A stretch of DNA of 25,266 nt from a virus, in the IMG/VR virus record IMGVR_UViG_3300037171_000099, positions 1 to 25,266 of that record; one strand, given 5' to 3'. Positions 1-7,823 of this stretch are shown piece after piece. Under the pieces are notes generated by a model, which worked only from the letters and a program-made list of their open reading frames with translations, had not been told where the DNA came from and made no database searches. The translations under genes and the position numbers were made by a program. Every line of letters starts with the position of its first letter. Within the stretch, counting starts at the first letter, position 1.

Positions 1-726
1 ATGGTTCGAGTACTCCGTGGTGTCGGTGCACAGGCCGGTGCCCGCTTGGTAGCACTCGAATTTGAAGTTCGGATGTCGCCAGGCCTGCGCGGTCTGCAAC
101 AGCCGCAGCGGATAAACGATGTACGCAAGTCCCCGGAACGCCGGCGTCATGCCGACGCCCTCGATCGCCTCGATGGTGGGGTCCGGCATTTGATCTTCGC
201 TGCCGAGATACAGCACGAACGTCTCGGCGTAGACCGCGGAGGCCGCGAGCCGATCCGCATATTGATCGTCCGTTTCGGCGAGCGTGCCGAGCTCGGTGCT
301 CGCCGGCTGCTGCGGCCGGATGTCGTACACCAGTGTGCCGTTCTCCCAGATGCGCGACACGCCGCCGATCGCCGTGTCGCCGTCCTTGATCGCCTCGCAG
401 AAGCCGATCGCGATCGACTGCTGGTAGCTGTACTGCTCCTGCTGCGGGCCGCCCTTGCCGCCGACGTTATTCTCGCTCTGGATATACGGCGCGAGCCAGA
501 TGACCGTGCCCGAGACGCACGCGGTGCCGGCCAAGATCGGCACGGGTTCGCCGATGGTCGATGTCGTGGTGCGGTTGTCGGTGAGTTGCGGGCCGGCCGG
601 CAGCTGCGTCGGGAACAGCACGGAGCCCGCCAAGCTCCCAAGCGCGAAACCCAATTCGGGATTACCAAAATACGCACCGACGACCGTGCCGACGACGATT
701 AAGGCTGCTTGCCCTAAATTTGAGAT
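1..726 (-). CDS. J-like / GTA-like tail tip protein, N-terminal part (runs off left edge)
   Basis: An open frame of about 242 codons runs off the left end of the window, so only the N-terminus is present. It opens with a hydrophobic, glycine-rich stretch (NLGQAALIVVGTVVGAYFG, then NPELGFALGSLAG), followed by a beta-rich region containing LTDNRTTTSTIGEPVPILAG and a VIWLAPYI stretch. This order is typical of the N-termini of phage tail tip/host-specificity proteins (J-like, GTA TIM-barrel-protein-like) that follow NlpC/P60 in tail operons. The protein would sit at the tail tip and contact the host. No ATG, GTG or TTG precedes the conserved start. I place the start at ATC (726..724), because a GGGAG ribosome binding site lies 7 bases upstream and an in-frame TGA lies about 65 bases upstream. 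This start overlaps the end of the preceding HNH gene by 13 bases. Family call is fairly sure; start codon is uncertain. Confidence 0.8.
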   Translation of the reverse strand, partial: MSNLGQAALIVVGTVVGAYFGNPELGFALGSLAGSVLFPTQLPAGPQLTDNRTTTSTIGEPVPILAGTACVSGTVIWLAPYIQSENNVGGKGGPQQEQYSYQQSIAIGFCEAIKDGDTAIGGVSRIWENGTLVYDIRPQQPASTELGTLAETDDQYADRLAASAVYAETFVLYLGSEDQMPDPTIEAIEGVGMTPAFRGLAYIVYPLRLLQTAQAWRHPNFKFECYQAGTGLCTDTTEYSNH

Positions 727-1208
727 GGCTGGTCTCCCAAAAACGATTCCTTGGCGAACCGGTACGCCTCGGAAGCGACGGATTTCTCAGCGTAGTTTCC
801 CAAGCACAAGAGCCGGCCATTGAGGCGGATCATCGCTCGCCATTTGCCATGGTTCTCGTATACGCCGCGAACGCCAGAGTTTTTGTTGTTGGCGTTCGGT
901 TTTGCCACAAAAAGTCGGTTTGTCTGATCGGTCGCGGGTCTCAAATTATCCCATCGATTGTCGTCTTTCACCTCATTGCGGTGATCCACCTGCCGCCTCG
1001 GCATCGCCCCCGTCATCATCAGCCACGCCAGCCGATTTGCCATGTAGGCGCGGCCGTCGAGTTTGATCTGCCGGTAGCCCTTGGTGGAGATGTACCCGGC
1101 GCGCTTTCCGATCATGCCGCGATTGTTCGGACATTTGAGCCAATAGAAATACCCGGTCTGCGGCTCGTAACGCAGACACTCGCGGCAGCGGTCGAGAAGC
1201 TTACTCAT
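714..1208 (-). CDS. HNH endonuclease with AP2-like DNA-binding domain (free-standing homing-type)
   Basis: The 164-residue protein has an HNH_3-type nuclease core: ANRLAWLMMTGAMP at residues 57-70, then VDH (74-76), and DN..WDNLR ending near residue 90. An AP2-like domain follows, SGVRGVYENHGKWRA at 111-125, with LCLGNYAEKSVASEAY after it. Proteins of this build are common in phages as mobile, self-spreading endonucleases or nicking enzymes. The ATG lies inside the stop region of the NlpC/P60 gene (ATGAGTAA), and the 3' end overlaps the start of the J-like gene. It therefore sits exactly between two tail tip genes that are normally adjacent, which fits a mobile insertion. The frame is intact. 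It is probably not a structural gene. Confidence 0.85.
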   Translation of the reverse strand: MSKLLDRCRECLRYEPQTGYFYWLKCPNNRGMIGKRAGYISTKGYRQIKLDGRAYMANRLAWLMMTGAMPRRQVDHRNEVKDDNRWDNLRPATDQTNRLFVAKPNANNKNSGVRGVYENHGKWRAMIRLNGRLLCLGNYAEKSVASEAYRFAKESFLGDQPSQI

Positions 1209-1617
1209 ACATGACCATCGGGATCGCCCAGAAGCCGGCCGTGCGCTTGACCCAGGGCCGCTGGTAGCCGTGTTCGACCACGCGGCCGACACCCTGGTAA
1301 CAGTGGATCAGCGTCGAGCCGGTGAAGATGCCGGCGTGCGACGGGTGGCTCGTGTTCGGGAACTGAATCAGCACCAGCGCGGCCGGCTGCAGCTCGATCG
1401 TGTGCGTGACGCGATTCAGCGTATCGACCAGCAGTGCTTGCGGGTTCCTCGCATAGTTCAACGGCAGGTTCTCGAGGCCGACCGTGCAGCCGAGCTCGGC
1501 GAGCATGCCGCCGATAAATCCCAAACAGTCGCAGCCCATCCGCGTGCGGCCCTGGTGCAAGAAGCGCACGCCGAGCCACTCGCGCGCCTGGGCGATCAGG
1601 GCGTCGGGCGTGATCAT
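1201..1617 (-). CDS. NlpC/P60 family peptidase, tail-associated
   Basis: The 138-residue protein matches the phage/GTA NlpC/P60 cell-wall peptidase found in tail tip operons. The likely nucleophile is Cys31 in MGCDCLGF, the catalytic His is His94 in SHAGIF, and the N-terminal AREWLGVRF motif precedes the Cys as usual. In related phages the protein sits at the tail tip and locally cuts peptidoglycan peptides, or helps assemble the tip as lambda gpK does. The start overlaps the DUF2163 stop by ATGA, which fixes the start and shows translational coupling. The following HNH gene overlaps the end. Confidence 0.9.
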   Translation of the reverse strand: MITPDALIAQAREWLGVRFLHQGRTRMGCDCLGFIGGMLAELGCTVGLENLPLNYARNPQALLVDTLNRVTHTIELQPAALVLIQFPNTSHPSHAGIFTGSTLIHCYQGVGRVVEHGYQRPWVKRTAGFWAIPMVMYE

Positions 1618-2567
1618 GAGCCGAGCTCACTGGTGGTCGTGGGGCCGGCGGTGAGCGAATCGAGGCCGGGGATGTACATGCCGAAGGCGCGAATATTCAG
1701 GATGTTGCGGTAGATCTTGCCGCAGGTGAGCGGCTGGCGATCGCAGCCCGGCTTCAGCGTGAACGTGTCCCCGGGCGCCATCGGGTTCGGGAATTGATCC
1801 CAAAACTGCACCACGCCGCCGTTCGCATTGGGATCGAGCTTGACCTCGCGAAAGTAACCGGCGTTGGCGCCGCTGGTGAACGTCAGCTTGCCGCCGACGT
1901 AGCTGAAGCCCGACGGCGGCGAGCCCTGCACCAGGTCGACGGAGAACTGCTGCAGGGTGTCGGGTTCCGCCACCGTGCCGGTGATGATGTGGGGAGTCAC
2001 GTTGAATTTGCAGCGCGCGTCGCCGAACTCGACCACGTTGCACGACGCGGTAAAGGTGCGGATCACGGTCTGCGACAGCAGCTGCGTGAGCCCTCGAACC
2101 TCGGTCGTGTACTTGCCGTCGCTGTCGCGGCTGATGGTTCCCAAGAAACCCGACTTGATGATGTAGTAGCCGTGGGCGGGCGCCATCCAGTTGCACACCA
2201 GCACCGTCACAGGCGCCTGGTCGAGCAGCCCCGCTTCGATATCGTCGACCGTCACGTCGAGCACGGTGTTGCCGCGCGGCGGCGAATCGGCGTCGGTGTC
2301 GCCTTGGAACGCGCCGGTCACTTCCAAGTTATCGACCGAGAGATCCGTGTTGCTCGAGACGTCGCCGGCGGTGACGTTCGCCACCGCGTAGTAAGTGCCG
2401 GCGAAGATGTCGACCGGCGAGTCGCCGGTGGTCGGGATCGTAATGTCCCGATCGTGCTCGGTGCCGCGGATCATCTCGCCGTTGCCCATCTGGATCGTCC
2501 AGAGAAACGCGAGGGACGTGGCATCGGCCTTCAAGTCGGCGAGCAGCTGCGCCGGGATCGTCTTCAC
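1614..2567 (-). CDS. DUF2163 family tail assembly protein (BR0599-like)
   Basis: The 317-residue protein belongs to the DUF2163/BR0599-type tail proteins that accompany DUF2460 and NlpC/P60 in gene transfer agents and many siphophages. Recognisable parts are the N-terminal LADLKADATSLAFLWTIQM, the region DVTVDDIEAGLLDQAPV, the CNW...GYYIIKSGFLG core, and the C-terminal CDRQPLTCGKIYRNILNIRAFG with a Cys pair. In the GTA structure, proteins of this type form part of the baseplate hub, so a hub role is inferred. The start is GTG at 2567, because that codon forms a GTGA overlap with the stop of the preceding 37-residue gene. The frame is also open further upstream, but that stretch is the shadow of the small gene. 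Confidence 0.85.
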   Translation of the reverse strand: MKTIPAQLLADLKADATSLAFLWTIQMGNGEMIRGTEHDRDITIPTTGDSPVDIFAGTYYAVANVTAGDVSSNTDLSVDNLEVTGAFQGDTDADSPPRGNTVLDVTVDDIEAGLLDQAPVTVLVCNWMAPAHGYYIIKSGFLGTISRDSDGKYTTEVRGLTQLLSQTVIRTFTASCNVVEFGDARCKFNVTPHIITGTVAEPDTLQQFSVDLVQGSPPSGFSYVGGKLTFTSGANAGYFREVKLDPNANGGVVQFWDQFPNPMAPGDTFTLKPGCDRQPLTCGKIYRNILNIRAFGMYIPGLDSLTAGPTTTSELGS

Positions 2568-2677
2568 GGACCGACGCGCCAATTCGTGAAGATGAACAGC
2601 GACGCCACTGCGGCGACGAACGCGCCCACGATCAGCACCAGCCCGAGCCCGCACAGGATGTCGAGCAGCAGTCTCAC
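2564..2677 (-). CDS. 37-residue single-span membrane protein between DUF2460 and DUF2163
   Basis: A short frame encodes a basic N-terminus (MRLLLDIL), a hydrophobic span (GLGLVLIVGAFVAAVASLFI) and a short polar tail ending in WRVGP. It starts with GTG in a GTGA overlap with the DUF2460 stop and ends in a GTGA overlap with the DUF2163 start. Both junctions are exact, which makes accidental coding unlikely. One transmembrane helix is predicted, topology unknown. I do not recognise a family. A role as small membrane protein during tail assembly or lysis is only a guess. Confidence 0.65.
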   Translation of the reverse strand: MRLLLDILCGLGLVLIVGAFVAAVASLFIFTNWRVGP

Positions 2678-3318
2678 GCGAGCGGCGTCCGGATTTCCGC
2701 CAGCTGCACGGTGACGCTCATGATTTCATGATTGGAGATCGTGGGATTGAACTGCGCGTCGAAGCGCACCCACACGTCGAACTGGCCGCCCCAGCTGGTG
2801 GGCGTGCCCGCGAAACCGTCGCCGATCGACACGACGCCGGTCGCTTCGTTCAAGGTCCAATCGGTTTGCGGTGCGCCCACATCGTTCGCGATCATGATGG
2901 TGGATCCGATCGGCCGCGTGATCTCGCGCAGCTGCGTGGTGCGGCCGCTTTTCGTGGTGTACTCCTTGACCAGCTGGAAATTCGCCGGCGAGTCGGCGGA
3001 GGCCTCGAGCGGCTGATCGGTCGCCGCCGGCGTGCGGGAGATGCGGCACGACTGAAAGTCCATCCAGTCTTTGAAGCGAAAGCCCGACCACGTCGCGCCC
3101 ATCGCGAGCCAGAAATCGTAGATGTCGAGAATGTCTTCCTGCGGCTGGTCGCCCATTGGCACGCCGGTATATTTCCACAGGAACCGCGACCACTTGCGGT
3201 CGCGCCGTTCGAAGCCGCCTTCGCGCGCCGTGATCTTGACCAGCAGGTTCGGCTCGGGAATGAACCCGTAGGTCGGGCAACCCGGGAAGGTCTCCGCGAG
3301 ATCCGGAATGATCGTCAT
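2674..3318 (-). CDS. DUF2460 family tail protein (distal tail/hub component)
   Basis: The 214-residue protein matches DUF2460, the protein directly after the tape measure in GTA-like tail modules. Typical pieces are GFERRDRKWSRFLWKYTG near residues 35-51, then DIYDFWLAMGATWSGFRFKD, and TTQLREITRPI in the second half. In the Rhodobacter GTA this position is the distal tail protein, which links the tail tube to the hub; the same role is inferred here. Its ATG overlaps the tape measure stop (ATGA), and its own stop overlaps the small membrane protein gene. Confidence 0.88.
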   Translation of the reverse strand: MTIIPDLAETFPGCPTYGFIPEPNLLVKITAREGGFERRDRKWSRFLWKYTGVPMGDQPQEDILDIYDFWLAMGATWSGFRFKDWMDFQSCRISRTPAATDQPLEASADSPANFQLVKEYTTKSGRTTQLREITRPIGSTIMIANDVGAPQTDWTLNEATGVVSIGDGFAGTPTSWGGQFDVWVRFDAQFNPTISNHEIMSVTVQLAEIRTPLA

Positions 3319-5903
3319 TGATTGTTCCGCCTATTGGCCTGGGCGAGCGAGCGCGCGGCCGCCGCCGCGGTCTGCATCTGCGACGCCCGCGAGATCGTGC
3401 CGCCCGGCGCTTGGATCGTGAAATGGTTGGTGACGTTCTGCGTCTTGCCCGACGCGGCCGGGATCACGTTCATGTTGTGCGCGCCGGAATAGACGAGCTC
3501 CTTGCCCTTCTCGCCGACGATGCCCCAGCGATTCGCGCCGAGCGTGCCGCCCTCCGCGAACCCGGGCAGCGCGACGGAGATCGAGTTCGCGATCGAGTCC
3601 TGACTCACGCCCGCCGCCGCCGCGCCGGTCGAGGCGACGCCCGCGCCGCCGCCGCCGAACAAACCCATGATGCCGTTCATGCCGCCCGCCCCGCCGCCGC
3701 CGAGGCCGCCGCCAAAAATACCGGCGAGCGCGCCCGCAACGCCGCCGCCGGCGCCGCCCGTGCCGAAGACGCTCTGCGAGAAGTCCTTCGCGACCAGCTG
3801 GTCGAGTTGCTTCTCGATGTCGGTAAAAAACGAGCGCAGCGCCTTGCGAAACGACTCTGCGCCGCTGATGAGCTTCGAGAAGTTATCGGCGAAGGCCGAC
3901 TCGAGTCCGGAGCGCACCGAATTCTCCAGCTGCGTCGTGGTCGCCTGCAGCGCGACCAGGCTCGATTGAAATTTCTGCACCCCGGCGACGAGCTGGACGT
4001 TGCTCGCGCCGGCGTCGTTGGCGATGGTCTGCTCCTGGGCGCCGATCGCCTGCAGCTGGCCGAGCGCGAGCAAGCGCGCCGCGGCGATCGCCTGCTGGCC
4101 CTCGAGTTCGGTTTTCTGCCCGGTGGTGACCTCGGCATCCAACGCGGCCGTGGTGATCTCGAGCTGCTGCTTGATCGCATCGGCCCGCAGGTTCAGATCG
4201 TTGATGAGCCCCTGCAGGTCGACCTGATGCTGCTGCCGGTCGAGATCGTCGAGGCCCGTTTGATTGCCGGTCGCGGTGTAGTCCGCGCGCTGTTGGCGCG
4301 TCTGCAGCTCGAGCGACGACATGGCGGCCTCATGCAAATGCCCGGCGAGTTTCAGGGCTTCGTTGTCGAGCTGTGTGATGCCGGCGGCATCCTCCTGCCG
4401 GATCTGCGCGGCTTTGAGCGACAGAATATTCTTCTGGGCGTCCCTGCCGGCCGTGCCCATCCGGTCGAAGGCTTTGCCGAGCTCGCCGGTGGTGATCGCG
4501 TACTGCTCGGCCGCGAGCCGGCCGAGGCCGAACGCTTGGACCTGATTTTCGAGCGCGACCCGGGTCGCGTCGGTTTTTTTGGTATCGACCTCGAGCTGCA
4601 GCTTGTTGGCCCAGGACTGCGCTTCTTTCGCGATCTTCTGCCCTTCGGCGCCGGCGGCTTTGATCGCGTCGGCGAGCGGCCCGAACTTCAACTTGTACGC
4701 GGTCAAGGCGGCGCCGCCCAGGTCGAACGCGGAGGCCTGATCTTTCAGGCCGTCGCGATACTTTTCGAGCTCCTTGGCGCCGGCGGCTCCCGCTTCGGCC
4801 GCCTCGAGATTCGGTCCTGACCCTTTGCCCTTGTTCAGCGCCTCTTTGGCGTCGAAGGCCTCTTTCGCGGCCGCGATCTCGGTCGCGGTCTGTTGGTGCC
4901 AGAGACCGGCGAGCGCATCGGTTGCGGCTTTTTCGGTGGCGACGTTGTCGGCCGCGCCCTGCTTCCAAATCTCGGCGGCCTCGGTGAAGTTGCCCTGCGC
5001 GGCCTGGACCGCGGCGGCCGCCGTCGCACCGATCGCCGTCCCCCACTTCTGGAACTGCGCGACCGCTTCGATGACGACGCTCGCGACCAGCTGCACGGCG
5101 GTGGTGATTTCCTCGGCGATGACGCGGAACTTCTCGCCGCCCGTGCCGTTCGCCTCGAAGCTCGAGACCAACGAATTGAGAACCGGCAGCAACTGCGCGG
5201 AGATCGCGATCCCCAGGCCGTCGACGGCGGTCGCTTTGGCGATGGAGAGTTTCTGCGAGAACTCCTCGGCGGCAGCCGCCAGCTGCCCCGACATGACGAT
5301 ACCGGCCGCCTCGGCTTGCGCCTTGAAAGCGGCGAGGCCTGCGGCGCCCTGGTCGAGCACCGGGATGAGCGCCTGGCCCTGACGGCCGAGCAGCTGCACG
5401 GCGAAGGCGGTCTTGTTGGGCCCGTCGGCCATCTGCGCGAACTTGTTCGCGATCTCGGGCAGGATCTGGCCGGCGTCCTTGATCGAGCCGTCGGCGTTTT
5501 TCACGTCGATGCCGAGTGCGCGGAACGCGACGCCGGCTTTGCTGCTGGCGCTGCCGGCCGCTTCGGCGATATTGACGTTCAGCTTTTTGAGCGACTGGCC
5601 GAGCTCGTCCTGCGAGAGTCCGGAGGCGGCCGCCGCGAGGGTCATCGCGGAGAGACCTTCGACCGACACGCCGGCGGATTGCGACAGCCGCTCGAGCGAG
5701 GCCGCGCTCTCGATGCTCGAGGCGGCGAACTCCGCGATCTTGCCGACGGCGAAGGCGCTGCCGATTTTATCGGCAAGCCCTGCGAGCGCTTCGTTCGAAT
5801 CTTTCGAGAAGGACTGGAGCTTGCTGGTGGCCTGGTCGAGCGCCTTGATGTACTGGCTGTTGTCAGCCTGCATCCGAACGACGAGTGCGGCGAGATCGGT
5901 CAT
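3315..5903 (-). CDS. Tail tape measure protein, lambda family
   Basis: The 862-residue protein is by far the longest here and sits where a tape measure belongs, straight after the tail chaperones. The N-terminus (DLAALVVRMQADNSQYIKALDQ) is the usual tape measure start. Long alanine/glutamine-rich helical stretches fill the middle. Near residues 690-725 the segment FADNFSKLISGAESFRKA and FFTDIEKQLDQLVA matches the C-terminal domain of the lambda tape measure family, followed by a glycine-rich run (GGGLGGGGAGGMNG) and then FAEGGTLGANRWGIVGEKG. It sets tail length and is released with DNA. Assuming about 1.5 angstrom per residue, it would give a tail on the order of 130 nm. The start overlaps the chaperone stop by ATGA. 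Confidence 0.95.
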   Translation of the reverse strand: MTDLAALVVRMQADNSQYIKALDQATSKLQSFSKDSNEALAGLADKIGSAFAVGKIAEFAASSIESAASLERLSQSAGVSVEGLSAMTLAAAASGLSQDELGQSLKKLNVNIAEAAGSASSKAGVAFRALGIDVKNADGSIKDAGQILPEIANKFAQMADGPNKTAFAVQLLGRQGQALIPVLDQGAAGLAAFKAQAEAAGIVMSGQLAAAAEEFSQKLSIAKATAVDGLGIAISAQLLPVLNSLVSSFEANGTGGEKFRVIAEEITTAVQLVASVVIEAVAQFQKWGTAIGATAAAAVQAAQGNFTEAAEIWKQGAADNVATEKAATDALAGLWHQQTATEIAAAKEAFDAKEALNKGKGSGPNLEAAEAGAAGAKELEKYRDGLKDQASAFDLGGAALTAYKLKFGPLADAIKAAGAEGQKIAKEAQSWANKLQLEVDTKKTDATRVALENQVQAFGLGRLAAEQYAITTGELGKAFDRMGTAGRDAQKNILSLKAAQIRQEDAAGITQLDNEALKLAGHLHEAAMSSLELQTRQQRADYTATGNQTGLDDLDRQQHQVDLQGLINDLNLRADAIKQQLEITTAALDAEVTTGQKTELEGQQAIAAARLLALGQLQAIGAQEQTIANDAGASNVQLVAGVQKFQSSLVALQATTTQLENSVRSGLESAFADNFSKLISGAESFRKALRSFFTDIEKQLDQLVAKDFSQSVFGTGGAGGGVAGALAGIFGGGLGGGGAGGMNGIMGLFGGGGAGVASTGAAAAGVSQDSIANSISVALPGFAEGGTLGANRWGIVGEKGKELVYSGAHNMNVIPAASGKTQNVTNHFTIQAPGGTISRASQMQTAAAAARSLAQANRRNNQ

Positions 5904-6268
5904 CGGCGTTTCCCTTTTGCGGCCTGGGTGACCTGGCGCGCGGCGCGGCGCGCGGCGCGGCGTTCCTGGTAGGCGGCGTAGTCGAGCTTCTGGACGAGGA
6001 TGCTCGCGGCCTCGGCGTCGCGATCCTCGGGGAGCTTCAACAGGTAATCGTCGATGGAAATTTTCGCGCCCTCCTTGAGATGAGGCTTTAGCAGTTCCGT
6101 GACGATCATCGCGGCGTGCGTGTTATCGCGCATCGGTCCCCACGGTTCCTCGCGCCAGTACAATTTCCAGCGTTCGGTCTCGCGATGCGTCAGCCGCCCG
6201 ATCTCAACGATCGAGCGCCCCAACAAGGCCGCGAGCCGATGCTCGAAGAGCTCCTGGGGCGTTAAGCG
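5900..6268 (-). CDS. Tail assembly chaperone, frameshift-extended part (lambda T-like domain of G-T)
   Basis: This frame is read after a -1 shift at the slippery site 6268..6274 and continues from codon CGC (6268) for 122 residues, beginning KRLTPQELFEHRLAALLG after the shift. It contains LGRSIVEIGRLTHRETERW and ends in an arginine/alanine-rich helix (YAAYQERRAARRAARQ). The fusion product would be about 217 residues (95 from the upstream frame plus 122). As in lambda gpGT, the minor fusion form is expected to bridge tape measure and tail tube subunits during assembly and to be absent from the virion. No start with a ribosome binding site is needed; a TTG at 6226 exists but lies inside the conserved-looking part. 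Confidence 0.85.
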   Translation of the reverse strand, partial: RLTPQELFEHRLAALLGRSIVEIGRLTHRETERWKLYWREEPWGPMRDNTHAAMIVTELLKPHLKEGAKISIDDYLLKLPEDRDAEAASILVQKLDYAAYQERRAARRAARQVTQAAKGKRR

Positions 6269-6552
6269 TTTTTTGCCGGCTCGCCCTCCTTGGGATCATC
6301 GAGCTTGGTCAAGCGAAACGCTTCGGCGCTCACCTTGTCGACCACGATCTGCGGCAGCGCCATCGCGGCTGCCTCGCTCGCGACAGGCGGCTCGAGAGTG
6401 CATTTCCACGCGACGTACGGCTCCGAGCGGTGCTGCTCGCCGTGGTTGATGAGCCGGCGCACTTCGGCCATCTCGGCGCCCGATAATTCCCGCACGCGAT
6501 AGGTGCGCCCGCGAATCGAGATCTCGTTCGCTTTGAAATCGAGCTCACTCAT
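6262..6552 (-). CDS. Tail assembly chaperone, short form (lambda G-like)
   Basis: The 96-residue protein lies between the tail tube and tape measure genes, the position of the G/GT pair. It contains YRVRELSGAEMAEVRRLINH, a helix typical of these chaperones. The last codons read GCA AAA AAC GCT TAA, so the heptamer A AAA AAC lies just two codons before the stop. Most ribosomes end here and make the short form. The start overlaps the tail tube stop by ATGA. The family call rests on position, size and the slippery site together. Confidence 0.88.
   Translation of the reverse strand: MSELDFKANEISIRGRTYRVRELSGAEMAEVRRLINHGEQHRSEPYVAWKCTLEPPVASEAAAMALPQIVVDKVSAEAFRLTKLDDPKEGEPAKNA
6268..6274 (-). 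promoter_or_regulatory. -1 programmed ribosomal frameshift site A AAA AAC
   Basis: On the minus strand the heptamer AAAAAAC is in the correct register (GC A AAA AAC GC T TAA) for tandem -1 slippage. The -1 frame downstream is open for 122 codons to the tape measure start, and its protein looks chaperone-like. The gene order (tail tube, this pair, tape measure) is the conserved place for such a site in long-tailed phages. Confidence 0.9.
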
Positions 6553-6980
6553 GACGTGCGCGCGAGTCGGCCGGTGGACTTACCGGTGAACTTGATGGTG
6601 TTTTGCTTGCTGACGCTCGGCACGAAATCGTACGAGAGCATCGCGAGCTCGGCGTGGAAAATGTAGGGCGGCGATGAGCCCTCGACCACGATCTGGACGT
6701 TGCGGCGATTCTTGTCGTCGACGTCGTCCATCAGCTGCTCTTGAATGGGCTCGTCCATCGAGAAGTTCGCACCAAACGACATTTCGCTGCCGTCGGAGAG
6801 GCCCGCGACATACTCCTTGAAGCCGTTGGAGCAGAACGTGGTGACATCGACCTGATCGTTCTTGGTGCCGATGCCGGACATGTCGGCAACCTCGCAATAG
6901 CGAGAGAAGGTCTCGGGCGACTCGCCGTTGCCGACCTCCAAAAAAACTTTACCAACGAAAGCTGAGCTAGGGGTGTCCAT
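6549..6980 (-). CDS. Major tail (tube) protein
   Basis: The 143-residue protein has the pattern of phage tail tube subunits: FVGKVFLEVGNGESPETFSRY at the N-terminus, then SGIGTKNDQVDVTTF, a DGSEMSFGANFSMDE strand and a C-terminal YDFVPSVSKQNTIKFTGKSTG. Many copies form the tube around the tape measure. It lies between the tail terminator and the chaperone pair, as in lambda-type tails. The end overlaps the chaperone ATG by four bases. Confidence 0.9.
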   Translation of the reverse strand: MDTPSSAFVGKVFLEVGNGESPETFSRYCEVADMSGIGTKNDQVDVTTFCSNGFKEYVAGLSDGSEMSFGANFSMDEPIQEQLMDDVDDKNRRNVQIVVEGSSPPYIFHAELAMLSYDFVPSVSKQNTIKFTGKSTGRLARTS

Positions 6981-6984
6981 CGTT

Positions 6985-7389
6985 TCAATCCTCCTGATAC
7001 CAAATGTTGTACAGCTGAACTATGCGAATGATCCCGGGCTCGGGATCGGTCATCGGAAACTCGTTGGTCAGGTGCACCGTGTCGATCGCGACCTCGCCGA
7101 AATTGCCGGTGAAATCGACGAGCGCCTTGCGCAGCGCCTTCGCCAGCGCCCACGCATCGTCGCCGGTCATGGCGTAGGAGTCCACCTGCATGTCGGTCGA
7201 GACCAGCGTGTCGGTGCCACAGAACAGCACATCGCGCAGCGTCGTGGTGCGCTGGACCATCACGGCCGGCAGCTGCGCGACCTGGGGCGGCAGCCGCTCG
7301 CGGATCAGCCCATAAAGGTTGGTGCCCACGACCGCCGTCACGGGTGCGACGCCTGAGAGAAACTGCAGGATGCCTTGCTCGAGCGTCAT
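6985..7389 (-). CDS. DUF3168-like tail terminator / tail completion protein
   Basis: The 134-residue protein contains MTLEQGILQFLSG at its start and the typical YAMTGDDAWALAKALRKAL helix in the second half, with IRIVQLYNIWYQED near the end. These features match the DUF3168/tail completion family, which caps the head end of the tail tube. I chose ATG at 7389 because it makes an ATGA overlap with the preceding gene. The frame is open further upstream, but that stretch lies within the preceding gene. Confidence 0.82.
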   Translation of the reverse strand: MTLEQGILQFLSGVAPVTAVVGTNLYGLIRERLPPQVAQLPAVMVQRTTTLRDVLFCGTDTLVSTDMQVDSYAMTGDDAWALAKALRKALVDFTGNFGEVAIDTVHLTNEFPMTDPEPGIIRIVQLYNIWYQED

Positions 7390-7823
7390 TGGCCTTTCGC
7401 CGCTTTCAAGACCGACTTGAGCAGGTTCGCGCGGAACGCTTCCTCGCAGGCATCGCGCGTCTCGAGAAGCGAGCGCCGCAGCCACGGCTGGGCCGCCATC
7501 TTGCGCGTGCCCAACTCGAGGAACTGAGTCGCGTAGTAGGCCCGCTGCCGCACGCCCAAAATACCGCTCGCAACGTTCTTCGCCGAATTGATGGTTGAGA
7601 TGGTGCGCAAGCTCAGCTTCGCGAAGCCCGGCGCGACCAGCAATCCGTCATAGGTGCGAAACGGAATTGTGCCCACCGCGATGAGCTCCTGGGCGCGCAG
7701 CAGCGCGGGTTTGATCCCGGCCTTGCAGGCGCGTTTCAACGCGAGACCGTCCTCGAGCTTGCCCAAGGCCTGCAGCTGCGCGGTGAGTGCGGCGACGCCC
7801 TCGAGCGTGGACGAGGCGGCCAT
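7386..7823 (-). CDS. HK97 gp10-like head-tail connector / minor tail protein
   Basis: The 145-residue protein is alpha-helical at its N-terminus (LEGVAALTAQLQALGKLED) and then has ACKAGIKPALLRAQELIAVG, a long spacer, and YYATQFLELGTRKMAAQPWLRRSL. The 'ELGTRKM.AQPWLR' core is the hallmark of the HK97 gp10 family. The ATG at 7823 shares its A with the preceding stop (TAATG). The role is in the head-tail joint, between adaptor and terminator. Confidence 0.9.
   Translation of the reverse strand: MAASSTLEGVAALTAQLQALGKLEDGLALKRACKAGIKPALLRAQELIAVGTIPFRTYDGLLVAPGFAKLSLRTISTINSAKNVASGILGVRQRAYYATQFLELGTRKMAAQPWLRRSLLETRDACEEAFRANLLKSVLKAAKGQ

Noticed and set aside
1-702. Long plus-strand open frame of 233 codons
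   Set aside because: It is Arg-rich shadow sequence antisense to the clearly protein-like J-like frame on the minus strand.
3318-4820. 500-codon plus-strand open frame opposite the tape measure gene
   Set aside because: Its composition (Arg, Ala, Gly, Leu with no domain pattern) is that of antisense GC-rich sequence; the tape measure gene explains the region.
6226-6228. TTG at 6226 as independent start of the T-like chaperone part
   Set aside because: It lies inside the domain, has no ribosome binding site, and the upstream A AAA AAC site explains translation of the whole frame.
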